Source: an uncultured Dialister sp. (lineage in GTDB: Bacteria; Bacillota; Negativicutes; Veillonellales; Dialisteraceae). From it: a stretch of 6,489 nucleotides of DNA. Position numbers and translations under genes: made by a program. The stretch spans positions 1 through 6,489 of the forward strand of contig NZ_CAAFRZ010000272.1 of NCBI RefSeq assembly GCF_900765565.1. The letters are read 5' to 3'. Below the pieces are notes generated by a model. That model saw only the letters and a list, made by a program, of their open reading frames with translations, made no database searches and was not told the origin of the DNA. Shown here in pieces: positions 1 through 6,098 of the stretch (within the stretch, counting starts at the first letter, position 1; each line of letters begins with the position of its first letter).

Positions 1-65
1 AAAGTTTAATCGGCCTGGCTGTGGAAGCGGCGGACAAGGGCTATGCGCCGGGGATCCGGAAATAA
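1..65 (+). CDS. 3' end of an unidentified gene (partial)
   Basis: Reading from position 3, an open frame gives about 20 residues ending GYAPGIRK and stops at TAA 63-65. A terminator-like hairpin begins seven bases after the stop, which supports a genuine gene end rather than a chance frame. The tail has no motif that I recognise, so no product is proposed. The gene starts upstream of the window. The next plus-strand coding trace (guaA remnant) is not in the same frame and is not its continuation. Confidence 0.5.
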   Translation, partial: SLIGLAVEAADKGYAPGIRK

Positions 66-71
66 GGCGGT

Positions 72-111
72 CTGCCGGAGAGCACGAATCCATTCCGGGC
101 AGTCTGCTTTT
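72..111 (+). terminator. candidate rho-independent terminator after the first partial gene
   Basis: CTGCCGG (72-78) can pair with CCGGGCAG (95-102), leaving one bulged G. A loop of about 16 bases separates the arms and a short T run (TTTT, 108-111) follows. The loop is long and the T run short, so it is a weak terminator. Its position just after the stop at 65 is what makes it credible. Confidence 0.45.
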
Positions 112-157
112 ATAAGAACTTTATGCATTACTTTGTCAGGGAACTCCTTACATCGCG

Positions 158-313
158 GATACTTCCTCCGACGGCATGACAGCTAATTATTTCCGCGTCC
201 CCTGGGAAGTGCTGGACGAAATGAGCCGCCGTATCTGCAACGAAGTGGCCGGAGTGAACAGAGTCGTCTACGACATCACCTCCAAGCCGCCGAGCACCAT
301 TGAATGGGAATAA
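158..313 (+). pseudogene. guaA: C-terminal remnant of GMP synthase (guaA)
   Basis: The frame ending at TAA 311-313 encodes about 51 residues matching the extreme C-terminus of glutamine-hydrolysing GMP synthase. Visible family features are SSDGMTAN, then [18 protein letters not shown], then the terminal TIEWE. In the intact enzyme this segment is the end of the dimerisation domain, which helps bind XMP; the enzyme converts XMP to GMP. Upstream of about 158 the frame no longer resembles GuaA: the usual RTYDYTVALRAV-type segment is absent and an in-frame stop lies at 113-115. No other frame restores the match. The fragment therefore lacks the glutaminase, ATP-pyrophosphatase and most of the dimerisation domain. 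It keeps its own downstream terminator, so it looks like the 3' end of a real guaA left behind by a deletion or insertion, or an assembly join. Confidence 0.8.
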
Positions 314-324
314 ATGCTTAAATC

Positions 325-356
325 CCCGCAAATCTTGATTTTTCAAGATTTGTGGG
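325..356 (+). terminator. strong rho-independent terminator behind the guaA remnant
   Basis: A 14-bp stem (325-338 with 343-356, one G-U pair) closes a TTTT loop, followed by AAATTTTACTATTTT. It lies 11 bases past the guaA stop. A gene remnant on the minus strand ends at 393 and points towards it, and the minus-strand side (TTTAAGCATTTATT) is also T-rich. The hairpin may therefore serve both converging transcripts. Confidence 0.8.
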
Positions 357-392
357 AAATTTTACTATTTTCATAGGGACGATTGTGTACAA

Positions 393-590
393 TTATGTAT
401 CCTGATTCTTCGGGTGATGGCCTGTTTCTTCCATGAACTGGTCATGTTTCTTCTGTACATGCAGCAGGAAATGATCCGGCTTCCCGGCAGATACTGATTC
501 ATCCAGAAATCAAAGGATTTCTCAGCCACAGCGGGAATATTTTCGTTCCTTTAGATTTTTGATTTCAGTGAGCAGCTTCTGAAGCTAAAG
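393..590 (-). pseudogene. frame-shifted remnant of an unidentified gene downstream of hxlR
   Basis: On the minus strand two frames join into one plausible protein tail. One frame (around 550 down to 480) reads NENIPAVAEKSFDFWMNQYLPG. The next (about 480 to the stop at 395-393) reads KPDHFLLHVQKKHDQFMEET and ends HHPKNQDT. A single frameshift near 478-482 links them. A third segment upstream (LQKLLTEIKNLKER) lies in yet another frame with stops around it. The composition is that of a soluble, charged protein, but I do not recognise the family. It follows hxlR on the same strand, so it could once have been an operon partner. No start codon survives. This is a reconstruction by eye; sequencing errors could mimic it. 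Confidence 0.4.
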
Positions 591-607
591 ATCCTCCAGA
601 GAGTTTA

Positions 608-1021
608 TCAGCTCTTTGGAAGATCTTTTTCGTGCTTAAATCCCCAGCACATGATGGCATAGAACACCGGGAGCAGGTCCCTGCCCATAGGAGAGAATGA
701 GTATTCCACGTGAGGCGGAATTTCGTTAAACTGCCTGCGGGTGATCAGACCATTGGCTTCCAGTTCGCGCAGTGTCTTTGTCAGCATGGTGTTCGTGATA
801 CCGGTCAGATCTTTTTTCAGAACGCCGAACCGTACGGTGTCATAGATGCAGAATTCATAGAGAACCTGGGTTTTCCATTTCCCCTGCAGCATTTTAAGGA
901 GAGGGGTCACGGGGCAGTTTCCACTATCCGTTAAGATTCCGGTTTTCACTTTCTGCAAATACTCTTCATAACTTATATAGTTCTGTTCAGAATTCTTTTG
1001 TGATGCATTGTCTGATGGCAT
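608..1021 (-). CDS. HxlR-family winged-helix transcriptional regulator
   Basis: This 137-residue protein has the full HxlR-type winged-helix domain, roughly residues 36-127. It opens with CPVTPLLKMLQGKWK (36-50), has the recognition-helix region GITNTMLTKTLRELEANGLI (74-93) and the wing IPPHVEYSFSPMGRDLLPV (101-119). HxlR proteins are small dimeric DNA-binding proteins; several members sense aldehydes, quinones or disulfide stress through cysteines. C36, at the position just before the domain, is the conserved-type cysteine, and C58 and C125 are further candidates. The ATG at 1021-1019 is preceded by GGAGG (1031-1027) at a 5-base spacing. The 35-residue N-terminal extension is hydrophilic and unlike the compact family average. 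The gene is divergent from rarA, and the shared gap carries two matching inverted repeats that are likely its operators. The inducing signal cannot be read from the sequence. Confidence 0.9.
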   Translation of the reverse strand: MPSDNASQKNSEQNYISYEEYLQKVKTGILTDSGNCPVTPLLKMLQGKWKTQVLYEFCIYDTVRFGVLKKDLTGITNTMLTKTLRELEANGLITRRQFNEIPPHVEYSFSPMGRDLLPVFYAIMCWGFKHEKDLPKS

Positions 1022-1052
1022 ACATTCCTCCGGTATACTTTCTGATACTAAG

Positions 1053-1073
1053 CAAGTAAAAACTGAGTACTTG
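1053..1073. promoter_or_regulatory. operator 1: inverted repeat CAAGTA-N9-TACTTG
   Basis: CAAGTA (1053-1058) and TACTTG (1068-1073) form a perfect 6-bp inverted repeat with a 9-base spacer. The spacer differs from that of operator 2, so the arms and their spacing are what is conserved. This pattern suggests a dimeric protein site, most simply for the adjacent HxlR protein. Confidence 0.65.
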
Positions 1074-1098
1074 CATATTATTATGGAACAAGTATAAT
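1071..1098 (+). promoter_or_regulatory. likely divergent promoter reading towards rarA
   Basis: On the plus strand TTGCAT (1071-1076) is followed after 16 bases by a perfect TATAAT (1093-1098). It overlaps the hxlR promoter back to back. The transcript would have a leader of about 97 bases before rarA. The -35 box overlaps the end of operator 1 and the -10 box lies in operator 2. Confidence 0.55.
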
Positions 1099-1109
1099 AA
1101 ATGTACTTG
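1089..1109. promoter_or_regulatory. operator 2: inverted repeat CAAGTA-N9-TACTTG
   Basis: CAAGTA (1089-1094) and TACTTG (1104-1109) repeat the arms and the 9-base spacing of operator 1, shifted by 36 bp. It overlaps the -10 boxes of both divergent promoters and the spacer of the hxlR promoter. Binding here would block both. Confidence 0.7.
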
Positions 1110-1119
1110 GTAAAGTCAA
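1091..1119 (-). promoter_or_regulatory. sigma-A-type promoter of the hxlR gene
   Basis: On the minus strand TTGACT (1119-1114) and TATACT (1096-1091) are separated by exactly 17 bases. This predicts a start of transcription near 1084 and a leader of about 60 bases. One inverted repeat (1089-1109) covers the spacer and the -10 box, and the other lies just downstream of the start, as expected for autorepression. Confidence 0.75.
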
Positions 1120-1201
1120 CGTCTGAAGACTGGTATCACAGTGCCTGTAATGGTGGGCCGCATTGTGAGACAGAAGATAAGTGAAGGTGGTGTCAATGTA
1201 G

Positions 1202-2587
1202 ATGAATCTTTTCGATTATGCAGCGGAAGGCCTGAAAGAAAAGGAGGCTCCCCTTGCTGCCAGGATGCGTCCTAAGACTTTGGAAGAGGTGGTTGGTCAG
1301 GAGGATATTATAGGGAAGAATAAACTCCTTTACCGTGCAATCAAAGCGGACCGGATCAGTTCGGTTATCTTTTATGGACCGCCGGGCGTGGGGAAAACGA
1401 CTCTGGCTCGTGTCATCGCTGGTACTACATCCGCTGATTTCCATCAGGTGAATGCAACGATTGCAGGAAAGAAAGATCTGGAGGAGGTTGTGGCAAGAGC
1501 CAAGGAGAATCTGGGCTGTTACGGAAGAAAAACAATTCTCTTTATTGATGAAATTCATCGGTTCAATAAGGCGCAGCAGGACTATTTACTGCCATATGTG
1601 GAAGACGTCACGGTGATTTTGATTGGCGCCACAACAGAGAATCCCTATTTTGAAGTGAATGGTGCGCTTCTTTCAAGATCGAGAATTTTTGAACTGAAAC
1701 CGCTGTCGAAGGAGAATATTCTGACTCTGATTCACAGGGCTTTCGCTTCAGAAAGGGGAGTCAAGCCATACCATGCAGATATCACGGAGGAGGCGGCAGA
1801 TTTTCTGGCGGATATCGCTGATGGCGATGCCCGCGCCGCGCTGAATGCTATAGAACTTGCTGTGCTCACAACAGATCCGGGAAGTGATGGAAAGATACAT
1901 GTCACACTGGAGGTGGCAGAGGAATGTATACAGAAGAAGGCCATCCGCTACGATAAGACCGGGGATAATCATTACGATACCATTGCTGCTTTTATTGAGT
2001 CCATGTGTGGCTCTGATCCGGATGCGGCCCTTTATTATCTGGCCCGTATGCTGGAAGCAGGCGAGGATGTAAAGTATATTGCACGCAGAATGCTGGTAGC
2101 TGCATCTGAAGAAGTCGGTAATGCCGGCCCCATGGCAATCTGTGTGGCAGCATCGGCGGCAATCGGCGTAGAGCGCGTTGGCATGCCGGAGGGTAGAATC
2201 ATTTTGGCACAGGCCGCTTCCTATATCGCTTCAGCTCCCAAATCCAATTCTGCTTATCTTGGCATTGAGAAGGCTCTGGCCATTGTCCGGAAGACAGGAA
2301 ATCTACCGATTCCTTCCTACCTGCAGGACTCTAGTTATAAAGGTGCCAAAAAGCTGGGACGGGGGATTGGTTACAAGTATGCCCATAATTATCCGAACCA
2401 CTGGGTGAAGCAGCAGTATCTTCCGGATGAGATTCGTGAAGAGAAGATATATGAGCCTAATGATATCGGTCACGAGACAGACATTAAAGCTTATTTCAGA
2501 AAAATTGGAAAAGACCCGGAAAGGTATGCTTTTGTTGACCCATCGCTGTCAGGAAAGCCCTGGAAACCATGGGAAGATAAAAAATGA
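1202..2587 (+). CDS. rarA: Replication-associated recombination protein A (RarA/MgsA), AAA+ ATPase
   Basis: RarA is a cytosolic, tetrameric AAA+ ATPase related to clamp-loader subunits and to eukaryotic WRNIP1/Mgs1; it acts at stalled or gapped replication forks. The 461 residues fit the family length. Visible in order: N-terminal PLAARMRPKTLEEVVGQ (17-33), Walker A GPPGVGKT (59-66), Walker B LFIDE (113-117) followed by the family's IHRFNKAQQD, sensor 1 TTEN (144-147) and the arginine-finger region SRSR (158-161). The lid and the C-terminal oligomerisation domain follow, including GNAGPMA and the closing YKYAHNYPNHWVKQQYLP. All ATPase residues are present, so it should be active. The ATG is preceded by AAGGTGG (1184-1190) at an 11-base spacing, a modest site. 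The upstream gap holds a probable promoter overlapped by HxlR-type operators, an unusual regulator for this gene. A UvrA-family gene follows on the same strand. Confidence 0.96.
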   Translation: MNLFDYAAEGLKEKEAPLAARMRPKTLEEVVGQEDIIGKNKLLYRAIKADRISSVIFYGPPGVGKTTLARVIAGTTSADFHQVNATIAGKKDLEEVVARAKENLGCYGRKTILFIDEIHRFNKAQQDYLLPYVEDVTVILIGATTENPYFEVNGALLSRSRIFELKPLSKENILTLIHRAFASERGVKPYHADITEEAADFLADIADGDARAALNAIELAVLTTDPGSDGKIHVTLEVAEECIQKKAIRYDKTGDNHYDTIAAFIESMCGSDPDAALYYLARMLEAGEDVKYIARRMLVAASEEVGNAGPMAICVAASAAIGVERVGMPEGRIILAQAASYIASAPKSNSAYLGIEKALAIVRKTGNLPIPSYLQDSSYKGAKKLGRGIGYKYAHNYPNHWVKQQYLPDEIREEKIYEPNDIGHETDIKAYFRKIGKDPERYAFVDPSLSGKPWKPWEDKK

Positions 2588-2595
2588 TACCTGGG

Positions 2596-2618
2596 AATGG
2601 GCGAAAACGCATCCCATT
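2596..2618 (+). other. short hairpin after rarA, not a clear terminator
   Basis: AATGGG (2596-2601) and CCCATT (2613-2618) form a perfect inverted repeat, with a small inner CG/CG pair around AAAA. No T run follows, so termination between rarA and the UvrA-family gene is not supported. Read-through into the next gene remains possible. Confidence 0.3.
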
Positions 2619-2634
2619 GGATAGGGCGGCAGGC

Positions 2635-2662
2635 CTGATTGAATCGCCTTGCATAGTATAAT
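2635..2662 (+). promoter_or_regulatory. weak candidate promoter for the UvrA-family gene
   Basis: A perfect -10 box TATAAT lies at 2657-2662. The -35 region is poor: CTGATT (2635-2640) at 16 bases is the best match, while TTGAAT (2639-2644) is too close. The position about 50 bases before the chosen start is suitable. Confidence 0.4.
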
Positions 2663-2712
2663 AAAATACGCTGAAGAATGGCTGTCATCCCGGGGAGTTG
2701 AAGGAGAATATG

Positions 2713-5220
2713 ATGAAGAAAGAAAATCACAGCATACAAAGGCTGCCGAGGAATATCGAGGTACGGGGGGCTAAAGTCCACAACCTGAAAAATATTGATG
2801 TGGATATCCCGCTCCATGAAATCGTAGCGATTGCCGGTGTTTCGGGATCGGGGAAATCCTCACTGGCTCTTGGCGCGCTCTATGCGGAAGGGTCCCGCCG
2901 GTATTTGGAATCCCTGTCTACCTATACCCGCCGGAGAATGACACAGGCGGAGCGGGCAGATGTGGATGATATTAGATATGTGCCGGCGGCTCTTGCACTG
3001 CGTCAGCGTCCGGGAGTCCCGGGCATCCGCAGTACCTTCGGGACACTTTCTGAACTTTTGAACAGTCTGCGTCTTATGTTTTCCCGGCTGGCAAGCCACC
3101 GCTGCCCCAATGGCCATTACTGCCCTCCCTCTCTTTCTGTGGCAGCCATGCAGGAAATTACCTGCCCTGTATGCGGGGTAAAATTTTATGGTCCGGGAGC
3201 GGAAGAACTGGCCTTCAACAGCAGCGGCGCCTGCCCGACCTGCGGTGGGACAGGGGTGGTCCGAAATGTGAATGAGGCGGCCCTGGTGCCTGATGATTCC
3301 AAGACCATCGATGAGGGAGCTGTAGTTGTCTGGGGAACTCTGATGTGGTCGCTCATGAAGGATATCGTGCGCACCATGGGCGTCAGGACAGACGTGCCCT
3401 TTCGCGACCTGACACCGGAAGAAAAAGAAATCGTCTACCACGGGGAGCTGAAGAAGCACCATATCCACTATGTGAATCCAAATACACTGGAACCGGCGGA
3501 GATGGATTTCAATTATTACAGCGCCGTGAATTCCGTGAAGAATGCTCTTGCCAAGGTGAAGGATGAAAAGGGAATGAAGCGGCTTGAAAAATATCTGGAA
3601 GAGGATGTGTGCCCGGACTGCGGGGGAACCAGGCTGTCGGAAGCGGCCCGTGCACCGCATCTTCGTGGAATCGGGCTGGATCAGGCATCGGCCATGACCC
3701 TTTCTGAGCTGATCCCCTGGGTACAGGGAGTTCCTTCCTCGCTTCCGGAAGAGATGCGTCCCATGGCGGAAAATATATGCGAATCATTTATGGATGTTTC
3801 AAAGCGGCTCATGGACCTGGGGCTGGGGTATCTTTCGCTGGACCGGGCGGCTTCTACGCTTTCTACCGGCGAGAGGCAGCGCGTACAGCTGGCAAGGGCA
3901 GTAAGAAACCGTACGACCGGTGTGCTCTACGTTCTTGATGAGCCATCCATTGGACTTCACCCTTATAATCTTCAGGGTCTCACCGGAGTGATGGATGATT
4001 TGCAATCCGATGGAAACTCCGTCATTCTTGTGGATCATGATACGCAGGTGTTGAAGCATGCTGACTGGATGATAGAGATGGGGAAGGGTGCCGGTGCGGA
4101 AGGCGGAACGATTATTTCCCAGGGAAGAGTGGAAGATATTTCGAAGAATCCGGAATCTGTCATAGGCCCCTACCTGTCCGATCACTATGAATCAAGAATC
4201 CGACCCGTCACAGAGAGAGAGGCCCTGTTTGACAAGGGGACGATTCATCTGGAGACCGGGGCCATCCATACGGTGCATCCTCTGGACGTGCGGATACCGA
4301 TGGGGCGTCTGACTGTGGTGACAGGGGTCTCCGGATCCGGAAAAACGACCATGGTCCTGGAAAGTCTGATTCCCGCCCTGAGGGCTGAAATCAGCGGACA
4401 GAAGCTGCCTTCCCATGTGAAGAAGGTAGAGGCAGACGGCATTACCCAGGTCAAGCTCATCGATGCCACGCCCATTGGTATCAATGTACGTTCTACGGTA
4501 GCCACTTATGCCAATGTACATGACGGACTCAGAAAAGTATATGCCCGAACGGCAGATGCCCGGGAACATCACTATAAGGCAGGAGATTTTTCATACAACA
4601 CAGGGAAGCTCCGCTGCCCTACCTGTGACGGTACAGGCGAGATTTCACTGGATGTCCAGTTTCTGCCGGATGTTCAGATTCCCTGCCCCGACTGCCGGGG
4701 ATCCCGGTACAGAAAGGAAGCCTATGACATTCATCGCAGGGCCAAAGATGGAAAGGAATACAGCCTGCCGGAACTTATGAATATGAGTGTGGATCAGGTG
4801 CTCAACGCCCTGGGGGGACTTAAACTCCTGCAGCAGCGCCTGCAGGTGCTGCATGACCTTGGACTTGGATACCTCACACTGGGGGAGGAAACGCCGGGTC
4901 TCTCCGGCGGCGAGGCACAGCGGCTGAAACTGGCCAGTGAAATGGGAAAAGGGCAGAGTGATTCCGTATTCGTCTTCGATGAACCTACCATAGGGCTGCA
5001 TCCGCAGGATGTGAGGACGCTTCTCCATGTTTTCCAGACCCTCATTGATCATGGGGCAACACTGGTTGTTATCGAACATGATCTCGATGTTATAAGAAAT
5101 GCGGATTACATTGTGGATATGGGACCGGGAGGAGGAAAGGAAGGCGGCCGGATCATTGCCCGGGGTACGCCTGAGGAAATCCGGCAGAATACAGACAGTT
5201 TGACCGGCCGGTTCATATAA
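2713..5220 (+). CDS. uvrA: UvrA-family ABC ATPase lacking the UvrB-binding domain (UvrA2-like paralogue)
   Basis: This 835-residue protein belongs to the UvrA family of tandem ABC ATPases that detect DNA damage as dimers. Half 1 has Walker A GVSGSGKSS (42-50), zinc pairs C151/C154 and C174/C177, CPDC (300-303), signature LSTGERQR (383-390) and Walker B with D409-E410. Half 2 has Walker A GVSGSGKTT (538-546), zinc cysteines C635/C638 and C658/C661, signature LSGGEAQR (730-737) and D756-E757. It is about 100 residues shorter than canonical UvrA (about 940). The shortfall falls between LRLMFSRL and the first zinc pair, where the UvrB-binding domain normally sits; a short segment with an extra C131/C137 pair replaces it. 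UvrA2 of Deinococcus and DrrC-type drug-tolerance proteins share this lack, so a role in damage or drug tolerance outside UvrABC is plausible. AAGGAG (2701-2706) lies six bases before ATG 2713, which decides the start over ATG 2710 and TTG 2698. No uvrB or uvrC is nearby. Confidence 0.9.
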   Translation: MKKENHSIQRLPRNIEVRGAKVHNLKNIDVDIPLHEIVAIAGVSGSGKSSLALGALYAEGSRRYLESLSTYTRRRMTQAERADVDDIRYVPAALALRQRPGVPGIRSTFGTLSELLNSLRLMFSRLASHRCPNGHYCPPSLSVAAMQEITCPVCGVKFYGPGAEELAFNSSGACPTCGGTGVVRNVNEAALVPDDSKTIDEGAVVVWGTLMWSLMKDIVRTMGVRTDVPFRDLTPEEKEIVYHGELKKHHIHYVNPNTLEPAEMDFNYYSAVNSVKNALAKVKDEKGMKRLEKYLEEDVCPDCGGTRLSEAARAPHLRGIGLDQASAMTLSELIPWVQGVPSSLPEEMRPMAENICESFMDVSKRLMDLGLGYLSLDRAASTLSTGERQRVQLARAVRNRTTGVLYVLDEPSIGLHPYNLQGLTGVMDDLQSDGNSVILVDHDTQVLKHADWMIEMGKGAGAEGGTIISQGRVEDISKNPESVIGPYLSDHYESRIRPVTEREALFDKGTIHLETGAIHTVHPLDVRIPMGRLTVVTGVSGSGKTTMVLESLIPALRAEISGQKLPSHVKKVEADGITQVKLIDATPIGINVRSTVATYANVHDGLRKVYARTADAREHHYKAGDFSYNTGKLRCPTCDGTGEISLDVQFLPDVQIPCPDCRGSRYRKEAYDIHRRAKDGKEYSLPELMNMSVDQVLNALGGLKLLQQRLQVLHDLGLGYLTLGEETPGLSGGEAQRLKLASEMGKGQSDSVFVFDEPTIGLHPQDVRTLLHVFQTLIDHGATLVVIEHDLDVIRNADYIVDMGPGGGKEGGRIIARGTPEEIRQNTDSLTGRFI

Positions 5221-5287
5221 TGCCATCATAGGGGATGAAGTTGTTCTCCTGTATGCTCCGGGAAAATGTTTTTCTCTGCCCTTTGCC

Positions 5288-5291
5288 TTAG
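5288..5291. repeat. left TTAG flanking direct repeat of the MITE-like element
   Basis: TTAG directly abuts the first base of the palindromic element and is repeated directly after its last base. It fits YTAR, the four-base target duplicated by IS5-type transposases. Confidence 0.65.
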
Positions 5292-5451
5292 GGAAGCACT
5301 GATTAATTCGCAGAATCGAATTTCATATGTATTTTTTATCCAATGCTACGTTATAAGTCTCCTTAAATAGCTGGCTATTCGCGTCGACTTATTCCTTGCA
5401 TTGAATAAAAATACAAGAATGAAATCCGATAACGATTTAATCAGCGCTTCC
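5292..5451. mobile_element. 160-bp palindromic MITE-like element (IS5-type target duplication)
   Basis: The ends are GGAAGC-A-CTGATTAA (5292-5306) and, reversed, GGAAGC-G-CTGATTAA (5451-5437). The complementarity continues through the whole unit: ATTTCAT, TATTTTT, CAATGC (5341-5346 with 5398-5403) and ATAAGTC (5353-5359 with 5386-5392). It closes in AATAGC-TG-GCTATT at the exact centre (5366-5379). The element is flanked by TTAG on both sides. It has no coding capacity; a minus-strand frame crossing it (5346-5627) has no protein-like features. These traits fit a miniature inverted-repeat element mobilised in trans, perhaps by an IS5-type transposase. Its transcript would fold into one long hairpin. 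It lies in the 400-bp gap after the UvrA-family gene, probably between that gene and its original terminator. Confidence 0.8.
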
Positions 5452-5455
5452 TTAG
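5452..5455. repeat. right TTAG flanking direct repeat of the MITE-like element
   Basis: This is the second copy of the TTAG target, directly after the final base of the element. The pair supports insertion by transposition rather than a chance hairpin. Confidence 0.65.
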
Positions 5456-5509
5456 AAACCCGGGATAGATGCGTAAAATTCATCAAAGGTTTCCATTCAG
5501 CTCCGGGGA

Positions 5510-5537
5510 TTGCATTTACGCCATAAAAGTAGATAAT
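5510..5537 (+). promoter_or_regulatory. weak candidate promoter upstream of the MazG-like gene
   Basis: TTGCAT (5510-5515) is followed after 16 bases by GATAAT (5532-5537). A start of transcription near 5544 would put the terminator hairpin at 5547-5587 at the very 5' end of the message, which is awkward. It may be a chance match. Confidence 0.25.
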
Positions 5538-5546
5538 AAAAGGATA

Positions 5547-5587
5547 AGAAAAACCTCCCTCTCTGGTCGGAGGCTTTTCTGCTTTTT
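5547..5587 (+). terminator. rho-independent terminator between the UvrA-family and MazG-like genes
   Basis: The arms 5547-5558 and 5569-5580 pair over 12 positions with one A-C mismatch, built around CCTCC/GGAGG with A-rich and T-rich flanks. A second T run (TTTTT, 5583-5587) follows. The A-rich left arm means it could also act on the minus strand. It probably ends the UvrA-family transcript, now separated from that gene by the MITE-like insertion. Confidence 0.75.
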
Positions 5588-5620
5588 GTGGAATAAAAAC
5601 AACGAAAAGAGGACAGGGAA

Positions 5621-5935
5621 ATGACATTACAGGAAACAGCGGAAAAATCTATGAAAATCCGGAATATCTATCACCGCCTGGAAAAAGAAATCCACGGAAA
5701 AGAATGGAACACAGAAGAAGATGCCCTGGCCTTTCTTACTGATGCCGCCCTGGTGGGCCGCCTCATCATGGCAAAAGAAGGCCGCTGGCCCAGCAGCGAA
5801 GAATCCCTGCTTCCTTCCAAAATAGGGGAATGCCTGTGGTGGCGGGCCATTCTGGCTGAAGAAAACGGTTTCTCCTTTGCTGACTGCGTAGAAACATTTC
5901 TGAAGGAAAAAGAGGAATTTCTGAATGGGGAATAG
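5621..5935 (+). CDS. MazG-like small protein (putative nucleotide pyrophosphohydrolase relative)
   Basis: This 104-residue soluble, mostly helical protein resembles small MazG-like proteins. Visible are IYHRLEKEIHGKEWNTEEDALAF in two pieces (16-38), LTDAALVGRLIMAKEGRWP (39-57), and a second helix KIGECLWWRAILAEENG (67-83), followed by an acidic tail. MazG-type enzymes hydrolyse non-canonical or regulatory nucleotides using acidic residues on two helices. Here the usual EExxE is represented only by E32-E33-D34 with D41, and the usual ELGDV-like segment by KIGEC with E70. Metal binding is therefore partly divergent and activity is unproven. The start is supported by AGAGGA (5608-5613) seven bases before the ATG. 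The gene stands alone between a terminator and a gap with hairpins. No partner indicates its substrate. Confidence 0.6.
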   Translation: MTLQETAEKSMKIRNIYHRLEKEIHGKEWNTEEDALAFLTDAALVGRLIMAKEGRWPSSEESLLPSKIGECLWWRAILAEENGFSFADCVETFLKEKEEFLNGE

Positions 5936-6048
5936 GCAGATAAAGAGAATGGATAAGCATGGATTCTACTCTGAAAAGAGGAAGCTTCGCAAAGCATGAT
6001 GGGAATTGCCACAGGCCGTGAAGCATGGCAGCACTCATAGCTCTGAAA

Positions 6049-6066
6049 CCGGAAGAACCCTTCCGG
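6049..6066. other. perfect 7-bp stem-loop in the gap before the fprA remnant
   Basis: CCGGAAG (6049-6055) pairs with CTTCCGG (6060-6066) around an AACC loop. No T run follows on either side, so it is not a standard terminator. Its role is unknown; it may be an RNA hairpin in the leader or a protein site. Confidence 0.35.
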
Positions 6067-6076
6067 ATACAGTGCA

Positions 6077-6098
6077 TATACCGCTCATTCGCGGTATA
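6077..6098. promoter_or_regulatory. palindrome TATACCGC-N6-GCGGTATA upstream of the fprA remnant
   Basis: A perfect 8-bp inverted repeat (6077-6084 with 6091-6098) lies about 50 bases before the fprA start. Its right arm runs into TATACT (6095-6100), a good -10 box, though no matching -35 box is seen. This would suit a repressor operator at a promoter. A folded RNA element is the alternative. Confidence 0.4.

Noticed and set aside
128..346. 72-codon minus-strand frame
   Set aside because: It runs antisense across the guaA remnant and through the terminator hairpin; the plus strand carries the recognisable protein.
1150..1201. Short plus-strand frame starting at ATG 1150 before rarA
   Set aside because: It has no ribosome site, overlaps rarA in another frame and shows no family resemblance.
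2698..2712. TTG 2698 or ATG 2710 as the start of the UvrA-family gene
   Set aside because: AAGGAG at 2701-2706 would lie inside the coding region for TTG, and only three bases from ATG 2710; ATG 2713 has the proper six-base spacing.
2860..3660. 266-codon open frame on the minus strand
   Set aside because: It lies wholly inside the UvrA-family gene in antisense, is rich in R/H/C low-information sequence and has no recognisable motif; a shadow of the coding strand.
4645..5229. 194-codon open frame on the minus strand
   Set aside because: It is antisense to the second ATPase half of the UvrA-family gene, whose motifs are clear on the plus strand.
5346..5627. 93-codon minus-strand frame across the MITE-like element
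   Set aside because: It runs through the palindrome and the terminator, with no protein-like features.
5936..6048. Possible riboswitch or decayed gene between the MazG-like gene and fprA
   Set aside because: Short GC-rich pieces were inspected for known riboswitch cores and for coding frames; none held up.
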